From VRUE01 sp033856195 (GTDB lineage Bacteria > Actinomycetota > Thermoleophilia > Solirubrobacterales > 70-9), in assembly GCA_033856195.1 (NCBI GenBank), contig JAWVFL010000090.1, positions 1 through 64,000 of the forward strand: a stretch of DNA of 64,000 nucleotides. The letters run 5' to 3'. Below the pieces are notes generated by a model. That model was not told where the DNA came from, searched no databases, and saw nothing but the letters and a program-made list of their open reading frames with translations. Below are positions 1-7,846 of this stretch, piece by piece; within the stretch, counting starts at the first letter, position 1, and each line of letters begins with the position of its first letter. A program made the translations under genes and the position numbers.

Positions 1-418
1 GGCGATGGCCGAGGCGGGCTCGATGCTCGGCTCCGGCTCGATCATCGTCGCCGACGACCGCGTCTCGATCCCGCACATGGCGCTGCGCACGGCGCGCTTC
101 TACCACCACGAGTCCTGCGGCAAGTGCACCCCCTGCCGCGAGGGGACCAACTGGACGGTGAAGATGCTGGAACGGGTGGTGCGCGGCGAGGCGACGCCGA
201 TGGACCTCGACATCGTCGCCTCGGTGCAGGAGAACATCATCGGCCACTGCCTCTGCGTGCTCGGCGACTCGATGGCGATGCCAGTCGGGGCGATGGTGCG
301 CAAGTTCAGGGACGAGTTCGAAGACGTGATCGCTACGGCGAGCGAAGGCGAGCCGGCAGTCGGTGAGCGGCTCCCCGTCGTGCAGGGCGCGCCCGAGACC
401 TTGGGAGCGGCAACGTGA
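1..418 (+). CDS. nuoF: NADH-quinone oxidoreductase subunit F, C-terminal part (left edge of window)
   Basis: Open reading frame entering from the left edge; only the last ~138 residues are visible. They contain the ESCGKCTPCREG motif (cysteines 38, 41 and 44 counting from the first visible Met at position 5) and a later HCLC (Cys82/84). This is the binding site for the N3 [4Fe-4S] cluster of the 51-kDa subunit, which accepts electrons from FMN after NADH oxidation. The N-terminal FMN/NADH domain lies outside the window. The TGA stop (416-418) overlaps the GTG start of nuoG, as expected for translationally coupled complex I genes. Identity is firm because the motif is diagnostic and nuoG-N follow. 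Confidence 0.95.
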   Translation, partial: AMAEAGSMLGSGSIIVADDRVSIPHMALRTARFYHHESCGKCTPCREGTNWTVKMLERVVRGEATPMDLDIVASVQENIIGHCLCVLGDSMAMPVGAMVRKFRDEFEDVIATASEGEPAVGERLPVVQGAPETLGAAT

Positions 419-2958
419 GCGGCAAAGAGATCAACCTGATCATCGACGGCCGCGAGGTCAGCGCGACCGAGGGCGAGATGCTCCACGACGCCGCCAAGCG
501 GGGCGACGTCGAGATCCCGGTCTTCTGTTACGAGCCGAAGCTGGGTGAGCCGGTCGGCGCCTGCCGCATGTGCCTGGTCGAGGTCGAGGGGATCCCGAAG
601 CTGCAGACATCCTGCTCGACCCCGGTGCGCGACGGCATGGTCGTACACACGCGGACCGACCAGGTGAAGCATGCACAGAGCGCCGTGGTCGAGTTCCTGC
701 TCGTCAACCACCCGCTCGACTGCCCCGTCTGCGACAAGGGCGGCGAATGCCCGCTGCAGGACATCACGATGGGATGGGGCCCCGGCAAGAGCCGCTTCAC
801 CGACCCCAAGCGCCACTTCGAGAAGCCGATCGAACTCTCGCCACTGGTCGCGATCGACCGCGAGCGCTGCATCCTCTGTTACCGCTGCGTGCGCTTCAGC
901 CAGGAGATAGCCGAGGACGAGCAGCTGCAGCTGCTCGAGCGTGGCGACCGCACCTTCGTCGGCACCTTCGACGACCGGCCTTACGTGGCGCCCTTCCACG
1001 GCAACATCACCGACCTCTGCCCGGTCGGAGCGCTGACCAATTACACCTACCGCTTCCGCGCCCGGCCCTGGGACGTCGAGCAGGCCGGCTCGGTCTGCAC
1101 GCTCTGCCCGAGCCAGTGCAACGTCAGCTTCACCGTCCGCGACGAGCAGGTGAAGCGGGTGATCGCCCGCGACAACCCCGACGTCGACGACGGCTGGCTC
1201 TGCGACCGCGGTCGCTACGGCTTCGAGATGTTCAATGCCGAGGAGCGGGTGCGGGGACCGAGGCTGCGCGGCGGAGTCGAGGCAAGCTGGGTCGACGCGA
1301 TCGCCAAGGCCGCGACGGCGCTGAAGCACAGCGGTACCCAGAGCGCCGCGATAGTCGGCGACGCATCCAACGAGGAGGGCTACCTGGTCCAGCGCATCAT
1401 GCGCGAGGCCCTGGGCTCGCCCCACGTCGACTCTCGGCCGTCCCGCGGTCCCGGCCGCGGGGCGCTGGTCCGCCTAGCCCAACCGGAGATCAGCGCCAGG
1501 GTCCGCGACATCGACGACGCCGGCGTGATCCTCGTCCTCGGCACCGACCCCCTGCACAGCTCCCCGATCCTCGACCTGCGCATCCGCAAGGCGATCCGCC
1601 GCAACGGCGCCAAGCTGGCGGTGGCGACGGAGGGGCCGACGACGCTTGACGGTGGCGCAACGGCCGTCGCCCGCTACGCCCCCGGCGAGGCCAGCCTGTT
1701 CCTCGCGGAGCTGGCGGGGGCCGTTGCCGATGCCCCCTCCTCACTCGCAACTCGTCGAAGTGACGTCGAGGGGCTGTCGCCCGAGGCTTCCGGCTCCTCC
1801 CGCGCAAAACGTTCGGAGGGGGTATCGGCAACGGCCGATGTCCTCCAAGGCGCGGAGCGAGTGGTCGTGATCTGGGGGGAGCGGATTTGCCGCGAGGGCG
1901 AGGAAGCTACGGCCGCCCTGCTCGACCTTGCCGCCGCCTTGGAGCTTGCCGGCAAGGAGAGCTCCGGCCTGCTCGAAGTCCCTGACTTCACCAACGCCCG
2001 CGGCATCCGCGAGGCCGGCTGCCTCCCTGATGCGGGTCCGGGACTAACAGCAGCAGCAGCAGGTAAGGACACCGAGTCCATCCGCAGCGCCCTCGAGTCA
2101 GGCGAGCTCAAGACGCTCCTGCTCTTCGGCGTCGACCCGCTGCGCGACTTCCCGGACACCGAAGCTTGGAAAAGGGCACTGGCAGCCGCGGACCACATCG
2201 TCGCCTTCTCGACTTTCGAGACCGCCACCACCGCCATGGCCGATGTGGTCTTCCCGCTGGAGACTCACGCTGAGAAAGACGGCACGGTTTCGCACCCCGA
2301 CGGTCGCCTGCAGCGTGTCCGCCCCAGCGCCTCGCGCCCTGGCGACATCCGCCCCAGCTGGGGAGTCCTGGCAGAGCTCTCCCTAGCCCTCGGTAACGAC
2401 ACCGGCATCTCGTCCCAGCCCTCAGCCTTCGCCGCCCTCGCCGAAGCCGTCCCCTTCTACTCGGGGATCACCGATGCCGACATCGGTGGCCGCGGCATCC
2501 GCTGGCAAGACACCGTCCCTGAGAAGGCGACCGGGGCCGGCTCGCCGGACACTCAGCCCGAGGCGCCCGCCCCAACCACGGAGACAAGCACCGATCCTCG
2601 CCGAGCGGCGTCCGCCGAACCGGCCCCGGTCGCCCCCCCGGCCGGGGCCTTGTCCCTCGGCACCTACCGCGATCTATGGGCCGGCCCGATCACGGAGCTG
2701 AACCCACCTCTGAGGTTCCTGGCCCCCCAGCAGCGCGTCGAGCTGTCGATCGCGGACGCCGAGCGCCTCGGCCTGGCCACCAATGACGAGGTCAAGGTGG
2801 CCCAGAACGGCACCAGCATTCGCGCCCGGGTGAGTGTCAAGGAACGCGTCCCGGCTGGCACCTGCTTCCTGATCGAGGGCACCTCCGAGGGCAACGCCAA
2901 CGCGCTGCTCAACGGCAGCCCGGTCAGCGTCCAAATCGAGAAGGTCCCCGCCGCCTGA
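415..2958 (+). CDS. nuoG: NADH-quinone oxidoreductase subunit G
   Basis: 847 residues, GTG start overlapping the nuoF stop. It carries the peripheral-arm iron-sulfur relay of complex I. Visible ligands are a [2Fe-2S] set (Cys38, 50, 53, 67), a His-Cys3 [4Fe-4S] set (His99, Cys103, 106, 112), a [4Fe-4S] set (Cys152, 155, 158, 202) and the extra N7-type set at the start of the molybdopterin-like domain (Cys228, 231, 235, 263). The rest is a molybdopterin-oxidoreductase fold with a C-terminal beta domain from about residue 730. Odd: residues ~436-474 and ~704-740 are low-complexity Ser/Ala/Pro/Arg stretches, each encoded by a long inverted repeat (1720-1835 and 2526-2634). They look like in-frame insertions rather than conserved protein. 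Confidence 0.96.
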   Translation: MSGKEINLIIDGREVSATEGEMLHDAAKRGDVEIPVFCYEPKLGEPVGACRMCLVEVEGIPKLQTSCSTPVRDGMVVHTRTDQVKHAQSAVVEFLLVNHPLDCPVCDKGGECPLQDITMGWGPGKSRFTDPKRHFEKPIELSPLVAIDRERCILCYRCVRFSQEIAEDEQLQLLERGDRTFVGTFDDRPYVAPFHGNITDLCPVGALTNYTYRFRARPWDVEQAGSVCTLCPSQCNVSFTVRDEQVKRVIARDNPDVDDGWLCDRGRYGFEMFNAEERVRGPRLRGGVEASWVDAIAKAATALKHSGTQSAAIVGDASNEEGYLVQRIMREALGSPHVDSRPSRGPGRGALVRLAQPEISARVRDIDDAGVILVLGTDPLHSSPILDLRIRKAIRRNGAKLAVATEGPTTLDGGATAVARYAPGEASLFLAELAGAVADAPSSLATRRSDVEGLSPEASGSSRAKRSEGVSATADVLQGAERVVVIWGERICREGEEATAALLDLAAALELAGKESSGLLEVPDFTNARGIREAGCLPDAGPGLTAAAAGKDTESIRSALESGELKTLLLFGVDPLRDFPDTEAWKRALAAADHIVAFSTFETATTAMADVVFPLETHAEKDGTVSHPDGRLQRVRPSASRPGDIRPSWGVLAELSLALGNDTGISSQPSAFAALAEAVPFYSGITDADIGGRGIRWQDTVPEKATGAGSPDTQPEAPAPTTETSTDPRRAASAEPAPVAPPAGALSLGTYRDLWAGPITELNPPLRFLAPQQRVELSIADAERLGLATNDEVKVAQNGTSIRARVSVKERVPAGTCFLIEGTSEGNANALLNGSPVSVQIEKVPAA
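1720..1835. repeat. Inverted repeat inside nuoG (copy 1)
   Basis: Arms 1720-1740 and 1815-1835 (21 bp, 20 of 21 paired) enclose 74 nt. The element is read through in frame and gives a low-complexity segment in NuoG. The arms are G/C-run rich like the other long hairpins of this window. Confidence 0.75.
2526..2634. repeat. Inverted repeat inside nuoG (copy 2)
   Basis: Arms 2526-2544 and 2616-2634 (19 bp, one mismatch) enclose 71 nt. The loop holds ACTCAGCCCGAGGCGC (2551-2566), close to the loop of the nuoJ hairpin (ACTCAGCGCCGGAGGCGC at 5474-5491), which suggests a common origin. Read through in frame. Confidence 0.7.
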
Positions 2959-3956
2959 TGCTGCCGATCGCCGACACCCAACTCGTCGAAGCCACCTGGA
3001 TCATGGTCGTCAAGAGCCTGGTCATCTTCGGCGTGATCTTCGGCATCCTGCCGCTGATGACGGTGCTCGAGCGCAAGCTGATCGGCCGCTTCCAGCACCG
3101 CTACGGTCCCAACCGCGTCGGCCCATTCGGCCTGATGCAGCCGCTGGCAGACGTCGGCAAGCTGCTCTCCAAGGAGGCCTTCCGCCCGGCCAACGCGATC
3201 CCGACCTTGTTCATCCTCGGCCCGCTGCTGCCGGTCCTCTCGGGCGTCCTCGCACTGGCGATCATCCCCTGGGGCGACGTGCAGGGCGGCGTCGGCTTCT
3301 ACGGGATCGACGTGCCGATCGGGATCCTCTACTTCTTCGCCGTCGGCTCGATCGCCTTCTACGGCCTGCTGCTCGGCGGCTGGTCCTCGGGCTCCAAGTA
3401 CAGCCTGCTCGGGGCGATGCGCGGCGCGGCCCAGCTGATCTCCTACGAGGTCTCGATGGGGCTGGCGCTGCTCGGCGTGATCATGATGGGCGGCTCGCTC
3501 TCGCTGGTCGACATCGTCCACGCCCAGGGTCACCTCTGGTTCATCCTCCCCCAGTTCGTCGGCTTCCTGATCTTCATGCTGGCCGGCTTCGCCGAGACCA
3601 ACCGGACCCCATTCGACATGCCCGAGGCCGACGCCGAACTCGTCCAGGGCTTCATGACCGAGTACGGCGGCATGCGCTTCGGCAGCTTCCTGCTGGTCGA
3701 ATACATGGAGATCCTCGTCGTCTCCGGCGTCGCCGCGGCGATGTTCCTCGGCGGCTGGATGGGCCCGGGGCCGAGCTTCCTCGACCCGATCTGGATGCTG
3801 ACCAAGATGCTCGGCCTGGTCCTCGTCTTCATCTGGGTGCGGGCGACCCTGCCACGCCTACGCTACGACCAGCTGATGAGCCTGGGCTGGAAGATCCTGC
3901 TGCCGCTGGCGACGCTCAACGTCCTCGTCACCGCGGTCCTGGTGGTGACCACATGA
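2958..3956 (+). CDS. nuoH: NADH-quinone oxidoreductase subunit H
   Basis: 332 residues with about eight hydrophobic helices. This is the membrane subunit that docks the peripheral arm and forms part of the quinone cavity. The conserved loop ETNRTPFDMPEAD is present, as is the early LERKLIGRFQHRYGPNRVGP segment typical of ND1/NuoH. The ATG overlaps the nuoG stop by one base (TGATG), so translation is likely coupled. Length is normal for the family. Confidence 0.97.
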   Translation: MLPIADTQLVEATWIMVVKSLVIFGVIFGILPLMTVLERKLIGRFQHRYGPNRVGPFGLMQPLADVGKLLSKEAFRPANAIPTLFILGPLLPVLSGVLALAIIPWGDVQGGVGFYGIDVPIGILYFFAVGSIAFYGLLLGGWSSGSKYSLLGAMRGAAQLISYEVSMGLALLGVIMMGGSLSLVDIVHAQGHLWFILPQFVGFLIFMLAGFAETNRTPFDMPEADAELVQGFMTEYGGMRFGSFLLVEYMEILVVSGVAAAMFLGGWMGPGPSFLDPIWMLTKMLGLVLVFIWVRATLPRLRYDQLMSLGWKILLPLATLNVLVTAVLVVTT

Positions 3957-3959
3957 CGG

Positions 3960-4002
3960 GTGCAACGTGTTGTGTCGCCCTGAGAGCCGTACAACGTTGC
4001 AC
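3960..4002. repeat. Hairpin in the nuoH-nuoI gap
   Basis: GTGCAACG at 3960 pairs with CGTTGCAC ending at 4002, and the stem continues with a two-base bulge through GTTGT/ACAAC. It fills most of the 60-bp gap between nuoH and nuoI. There is no T tract, so it is more likely a processing or mRNA-stability element, or a small palindromic repeat, than a terminator. Confidence 0.55.
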
Positions 4003-4016
4003 CGGGGGGTTCGAGC

Positions 4017-4559
4017 GTGGCTGAGTTCCCCTACCTGAAGGACCAGGACGTGGTCGAGGTGCAGCGCGGGCCGGAGCCCGGCGGCGTTGGCGGTGCCTAC
4101 CGGGCTTTCGGCGAGACGCTGCGCGGTCTGAAGACGACGATGGCGCGGCTGATCGAGGGCCCGCTGACGATCGAGTACCCGGAGGAGAAGACGCCGGTCT
4201 ACCCGCGCTTCCGCGGCCGCCACAAGCTGCACAAGTTCGAGGACACCGGTCTGGAGAAGTGCGTCGGCTGCTCGCTCTGCGCCGCCGCCTGCCCGGCCGA
4301 CTGCATCCGCGTCGTCGCGGCCGAGAACATCCCGGGCGAGCGGGTCTCAGCCGGTGAGCGCTACGCGGCGGTCTATGAGATCAACCTCTCGCGCTGCATC
4401 TTCTGTGGCTACTGCGAGATCGCCTGCCCCTTCGACGCGATCACGATGGGCCACGACTACGAGATGGCCGACTACGACCGGACCAACCTGATCTTCACCA
4501 AGGAGATGCTGTTGGCCGAGCCGATCGAGCGCACGCCGCTGCGAGTGGAGGGGGAGTGA
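4017..4559 (+). CDS. nuoI: NADH-quinone oxidoreductase subunit I
   Basis: 180 residues, GTG start. Two ferredoxin-type CxxCxxCxxxCP motifs (Cys82/85/88/92 and Cys127/130/133/137) bind clusters N6a and N6b, which pass electrons towards N2 near the quinone site. The N-terminal ~50 residues form the amphipathic membrane-contact region typical of NuoI. Next in the operon after nuoH; the following gene on this strand (nuoJ) begins about 380 bp later because a small gene on the other strand intervenes. Confidence 0.96.
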   Translation: MAEFPYLKDQDVVEVQRGPEPGGVGGAYRAFGETLRGLKTTMARLIEGPLTIEYPEEKTPVYPRFRGRHKLHKFEDTGLEKCVGCSLCAAACPADCIRVVAAENIPGERVSAGERYAAVYEINLSRCIFCGYCEIACPFDAITMGHDYEMADYDRTNLIFTKEMLLAEPIERTPLRVEGE

Positions 4560-4564
4560 GCGGC

Positions 4565-4849
4565 CTACTCCGGGTCGGGCCGGATCAGAACCGTGTCAGC
4601 AACGAGGGTGATCTCGTCTGCCGGCATTCCCACACGGCCCGCGTGATCCTTGATCGCCTCCGGGCTAGTCGCCTGATAGATGCAGACCGTGCCAAGCCCC
4701 CCGTCCTCTTCGTTGACGACGTAGCTGCGGATCCAGCGGATGTCGTCCGACATCTCCTCGTCACCGACGCGACGGGACTTCGCCGCGGCCTCCTGAAGCT
4801 CCTCCGGCGTTTTCCAGCCATTCCGTCGCCGAATCACATACGTGTCCAT
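4565..4849 (-). CDS. Small nickel-binding-type protein (DUF4242/SCO4226-like)
   Basis: 94 residues starting MDTYVIRRRNGW. The pattern of a short beta-alpha-beta protein with an SDDIRWIRSYVV core and a TVCIYQATSPEAIKDHA segment matches the DUF4242 family, which includes the Streptomyces nickel-binding protein SCO4226. Family assignment is from memory of the pattern; no metal ligand was verified. It lies on the minus strand between nuoI (stop 5 bp away) and nuoJ, interrupting an otherwise unidirectional complex I operon. Its promoter would have to lie in the 4850-4938 gap. Confidence 0.7.
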   Translation of the reverse strand: MDTYVIRRRNGWKTPEELQEAAAKSRRVGDEEMSDDIRWIRSYVVNEEDGGLGTVCIYQATSPEAIKDHAGRVGMPADEITLVADTVLIRPDPE

Positions 4850-4938
4850 TGGACCTCCGTTCTCGGCACCTCAATCGCCTGCCAAGCCATCCAACCACCC
4901 CATCGTGGCGCCGTCAACATACGAGGGGGAGTCGAGTA

Positions 4939-5544
4939 GTGGAAGCGGTGCTCTTCTTCGCCGCGGCCCTCGGCGCCCTCGGCGGCGCGATCGGCGTCGT
5001 CGCGATGCGCAACCCCTTCTACGGCGTCCTCGCCCTGATCGTCCACCTCTTCTCCCTGGCGGTCCTCTTCCTCCTTCTCAGCTCCGCCTTCGTAGCCGCC
5101 GCCCAGGTGGTCGTCTACGCCGGCGCGGTAATGGTCCTCTACGTCTTCGTGGTCGCCTACATAGGCGGCGACACCGAGCCCGCCTGGGAGCCGATCCCCG
5201 GCCAACGCTTCCTAGCCCCCCTCCTAGGAGCCGCCCTCTTCATCGAGCTTTCCATAGCCGTTCTAGCGTCGTCCCTCCTGGCCCTCGGAACCCACGGACC
5301 AGACGTACAGCCAGGCTTCGGCGACCCCGCGGCCATCGGCAAGCTCCTCCTAGAACGCTTCCTGCTCCCCTTCGAGGCCTCATCGATCCTGCTTCTTCTA
5401 GCTGCGGTCGGCGCCGTCGTTCTTGCCGCCCGTCGCGACCCGTCTCAGGGGGCCGCGGGGGGGTCCTCAGAACACTCAGCGCCGGAGGCGCGTTCTGAGG
5501 ACCCCCCCGCGGCCCCCTCCCACGTCGGGGGTGCCTCCGCATGA
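4939..5544 (+). CDS. nuoJ: NADH-quinone oxidoreductase subunit J
   Basis: 201 residues from GTG 4939, chosen because GAGGGGGA lies 8 bases upstream and the homologous part begins at once (VEAVLFFAAALGALGG). The open frame runs further upstream to 4849 but has no hydrophobic or conserved content there. Five hydrophobic helices; the conserved GAVMVLYVFVV pi-bulge helix region is present. From residue ~170 the tail is Gly/Ser/Glu/Pro rich and is encoded by a perfect 27-bp inverted repeat (5447-5518), so the C-terminus looks extended by an inserted hairpin. The stop overlaps nuoK (ATGA). Confidence 0.93.
   Translation: MEAVLFFAAALGALGGAIGVVAMRNPFYGVLALIVHLFSLAVLFLLLSSAFVAAAQVVVYAGAVMVLYVFVVAYIGGDTEPAWEPIPGQRFLAPLLGAALFIELSIAVLASSLLALGTHGPDVQPGFGDPAAIGKLLLERFLLPFEASSILLLLAAVGAVVLAARRDPSQGAAGGSSEHSAPEARSEDPPAAPSHVGGASA
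5447..5518. repeat. Perfect 27-bp inverted repeat at the 3' end of nuoJ
   Basis: Arms 5447-5473 and 5492-5518 are perfectly complementary and rich in G/C runs. The 18-nt loop ACTCAGCGCCGGAGGCGC contains its own small palindrome. It lies wholly inside the nuoJ coding frame, just before the nuoJ/nuoK overlap. Confidence 0.9.
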
Positions 5545-5840
5545 ACATCGAGTGGTACATCGTCCTCTCATCCCTGCTGTTCGCAGTGGGCGCCGTGGGC
5601 ATCCTCATCAGGCGCAGCCCCGTAGTGATCCTGCTCTGCCTAGAGCTGATGCTCAACGCCGGCAACCTGGCCCTGGTCGCCTTCAGCCGCATGGTCGGCA
5701 ATCAGCAGGGCCAGGTCTTCGCGATCGTCGTGATGGTCGTCGCCGCCTGCGAGGTCGTCGTCGGCCTCGGCCTGATCGTGGCGATCTTCCGCCGCAAGCT
5801 GCCACTCGACGTCGATGCGCTCAGGGAGCTGCGCGGGTGA
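5541..5840 (+). CDS. nuoK: NADH-quinone oxidoreductase subunit K
   Basis: 99 residues, the usual NuoK size, with three transmembrane helices. The second carries the family glutamate in LLCLELMLNAGNLALV (proton channel), and a further glutamate lies in helix three (VVVAACEVVVGLGLIV). ATG overlaps the nuoJ stop and the nuoK stop overlaps the nuoL GTG, so the three are likely translated as a coupled set. Confidence 0.96.
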   Translation: MNIEWYIVLSSLLFAVGAVGILIRRSPVVILLCLELMLNAGNLALVAFSRMVGNQQGQVFAIVVMVVAACEVVVGLGLIVAIFRRKLPLDVDALRELRG

Positions 5841-7846
5841 GCGCCACCGCTTGGGCCTGGCTGGTCCTGCTCTTCCCGCTGCTCGGCTCGATCGCGATCG
5901 CGCTCGGCTTCAAGACGCTGCCGGCAAAAGCCGCCGGGGCGCTCGGCACGCTGACGATTGGCCTCGCCTTCGTCTGCGGAATCGCCGCGCTGGTCAGTCT
6001 CCTCGGCGAATCGCCCGAGGCGCGCCACCACGCCTCCTCGCTCTGGGACTACGCCAGCGTCGCGGGCCTCGAGATCAAGCTCGGCATCTTCGTCGACCCG
6101 CTCTCGGTCTTCATGGTCCTCGTCGTCACCGGCGTCTCGACCCTGATCCACCTCTACTCGTTCGGCTACATGCAGTCCGACCAGGGCTACCACCGCTTCT
6201 TCAGCTACCTCAACTTCTTCGTCTTCTCGATGCTGCTGCTCGTCCTCGCCGGCAACTTCGTGCTGCTGATCGTCGGCTGGGCCTTCGTCGGCTTCGCCTC
6301 CTACGCGCTGATCAGCTTCTGGTACCGCCGCCAGACGGCGACCAAGGCTGGGATGAAGGCCTTCGTGATCAACGTCGTCGGCGACATCGGCCTCGTCCTC
6401 GCCGCGATCCTGATCTTCCGCGAGCTGGGGACCTTCGAATACAGCGAGGTCTTCGCCAAGGCGCCGGAGGTATTCAGCACCAACGAGTGGACGATCACTG
6501 CGATCTGCCTTCTGTTGCTGGTCGGCGCCTTCGCCAAGTCGGCGCAGCTGCCCTTCCACACCTGGCTGCCGGACGCGATGGAGGGCCCGACGCCGGTCTC
6601 CTCGCTGATCCACGCGGCGACGATGGTCACCGCCGGCGTCTACCTGATCGCCCGCACCCACGTGCTCTTCGCCCTCGCCCCCACTGCTGCCGACATCGCC
6701 GCCTTCACCGGCCTGGCGACGCTGCTCGTAGCGGCGACGATCGCGCTGGTGATGACCGACCTGAAGCGGGCAATCGCCTACTCGACGATGAGCCAGATCG
6801 GCTACATGATCGTCGGCGTCTCGATCGGCGCCTACAGCGCCGGCATGTTCCACCTGATGACACACGCCTTCTTCAAGGCGCTGCTCTTCATGGCGGCCGG
6901 CTCGATCATCGCCGCGATGGCCAACGAGCAGAACATCGACAGGATGAGCGGCTTCGGCAAGGCGATGCGCTTCACCTCGATGACGATGCTCTGCGGCGGC
7001 TTGGCCCTGGCCGCCTTCCCCGGCACCTCGGGCTTCTTCTCCAAGGACGAGATCCTCGCCTACGCGACTGCGCGGGGTGGCATGTACCTGATCTTCACCG
7101 TGCTCGGCTACTTCGGCGCCCTGCTGACCGCGATCTACACCTTCCGCCTGATCTTCCGCATCTTGCCCGGCAGGCCGTGCCCCGAGGCGCAGGAGCTGAT
7201 CGACACCGGCCACGTCGCCCACGAGGAGCCGCGCAACCCGGCGACAGGAGAGGTCGAGGACACCGGCGTCGGCTTCCCCGGCCCCGAACACCACATTGCC
7301 GAGCAGTCGGCGCCGATGCGGATCGCGATGGCGGCGCTGGCCTTCGGCGCTCTCTTCGCCGGCCTGATCCAGATCCCGGGCGTCGACGGCGCGGTCGGCA
7401 AGTTCCTCGATCCTGTCTTCGAGGACCTGACGCTGTCGCACGTCCACCCGTCGGTGGGCGCGGAGTGGCTCGGCCTGGCCATCGGGGCGGCGATCTCGCT
7501 GGCGGGAATCGGCATCGCCTACTACCTCTACGTGGCGCGGCCCGAGACTCCCACCGCCCTGCAGCAGCGCTTCTCCGCCCTTCACACCTTCCTCTACAAC
7601 AAGTGGTATTTCGACGAGGCGATCGACTTTCTGATCGTGCGCCCGGCGCTGGCGATCGGCCGCTTCGCCAGCCGCACCTTCGAGCGCATCGTCGTCGACG
7701 GCCTCGTCAGTGGCACCGAGGACTTCGTGGGCGGCGGGGGCCGCCTCGTCCGCGTCGTGCAGAGCGGCTTCGTGCGTAGCTACGCGCTGCTGCTGATCGT
7801 CGGCTTCGCCGGGCTCGCCCTCTACTTCCTGCTGAGCAGCTCATGA
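5837..7846 (+). CDS. nuoL: NADH-quinone oxidoreductase subunit L
   Basis: 669 residues from GTG 5837, which overlaps the nuoK stop; the frame continues upstream but that part overlaps nuoK and lacks family character. Antiporter-like membrane subunit of complex I with about 16 helices. Visible hallmarks are LPFHTWLPDAMEGPTPVSSLIHAATMVTAG in the discontinuous helix region (split over positions ~6548-6635) and SQIGYMIVG. The C-terminal lateral helix and anchor end in LLIVGFAGLALYFLL. It pumps protons at the distal end of the membrane arm. Confidence 0.96.
   Translation: MSATAWAWLVLLFPLLGSIAIALGFKTLPAKAAGALGTLTIGLAFVCGIAALVSLLGESPEARHHASSLWDYASVAGLEIKLGIFVDPLSVFMVLVVTGVSTLIHLYSFGYMQSDQGYHRFFSYLNFFVFSMLLLVLAGNFVLLIVGWAFVGFASYALISFWYRRQTATKAGMKAFVINVVGDIGLVLAAILIFRELGTFEYSEVFAKAPEVFSTNEWTITAICLLLLVGAFAKSAQLPFHTWLPDAMEGPTPVSSLIHAATMVTAGVYLIARTHVLFALAPTAADIAAFTGLATLLVAATIALVMTDLKRAIAYSTMSQIGYMIVGVSIGAYSAGMFHLMTHAFFKALLFMAAGSIIAAMANEQNIDRMSGFGKAMRFTSMTMLCGGLALAAFPGTSGFFSKDEILAYATARGGMYLIFTVLGYFGALLTAIYTFRLIFRILPGRPCPEAQELIDTGHVAHEEPRNPATGEVEDTGVGFPGPEHHIAEQSAPMRIAMAALAFGALFAGLIQIPGVDGAVGKFLDPVFEDLTLSHVHPSVGAEWLGLAIGAAISLAGIGIAYYLYVARPETPTALQQRFSALHTFLYNKWYFDEAIDFLIVRPALAIGRFASRTFERIVVDGLVSGTEDFVGGGGRLVRVVQSGFVRSYALLLIVGFAGLALYFLLSSS

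Noticed and set aside
5423..5836. N-terminal extension of the nuoL frame
   Set aside because: Overlaps nuoJ and nuoK in another phase and is Arg/Pro-rich; the GTG overlapping the nuoK stop fits the family start.
5702..7585. Long minus-strand frame opposite nuoL, and similar ones opposite nuoG, nuoM, gltA and acnA
   Set aside because: Composition (Arg/Asp/Glu/His/Gln-rich, no hydrophobic core) and exact antiparallel codon phase mark them as shadows of the real genes.
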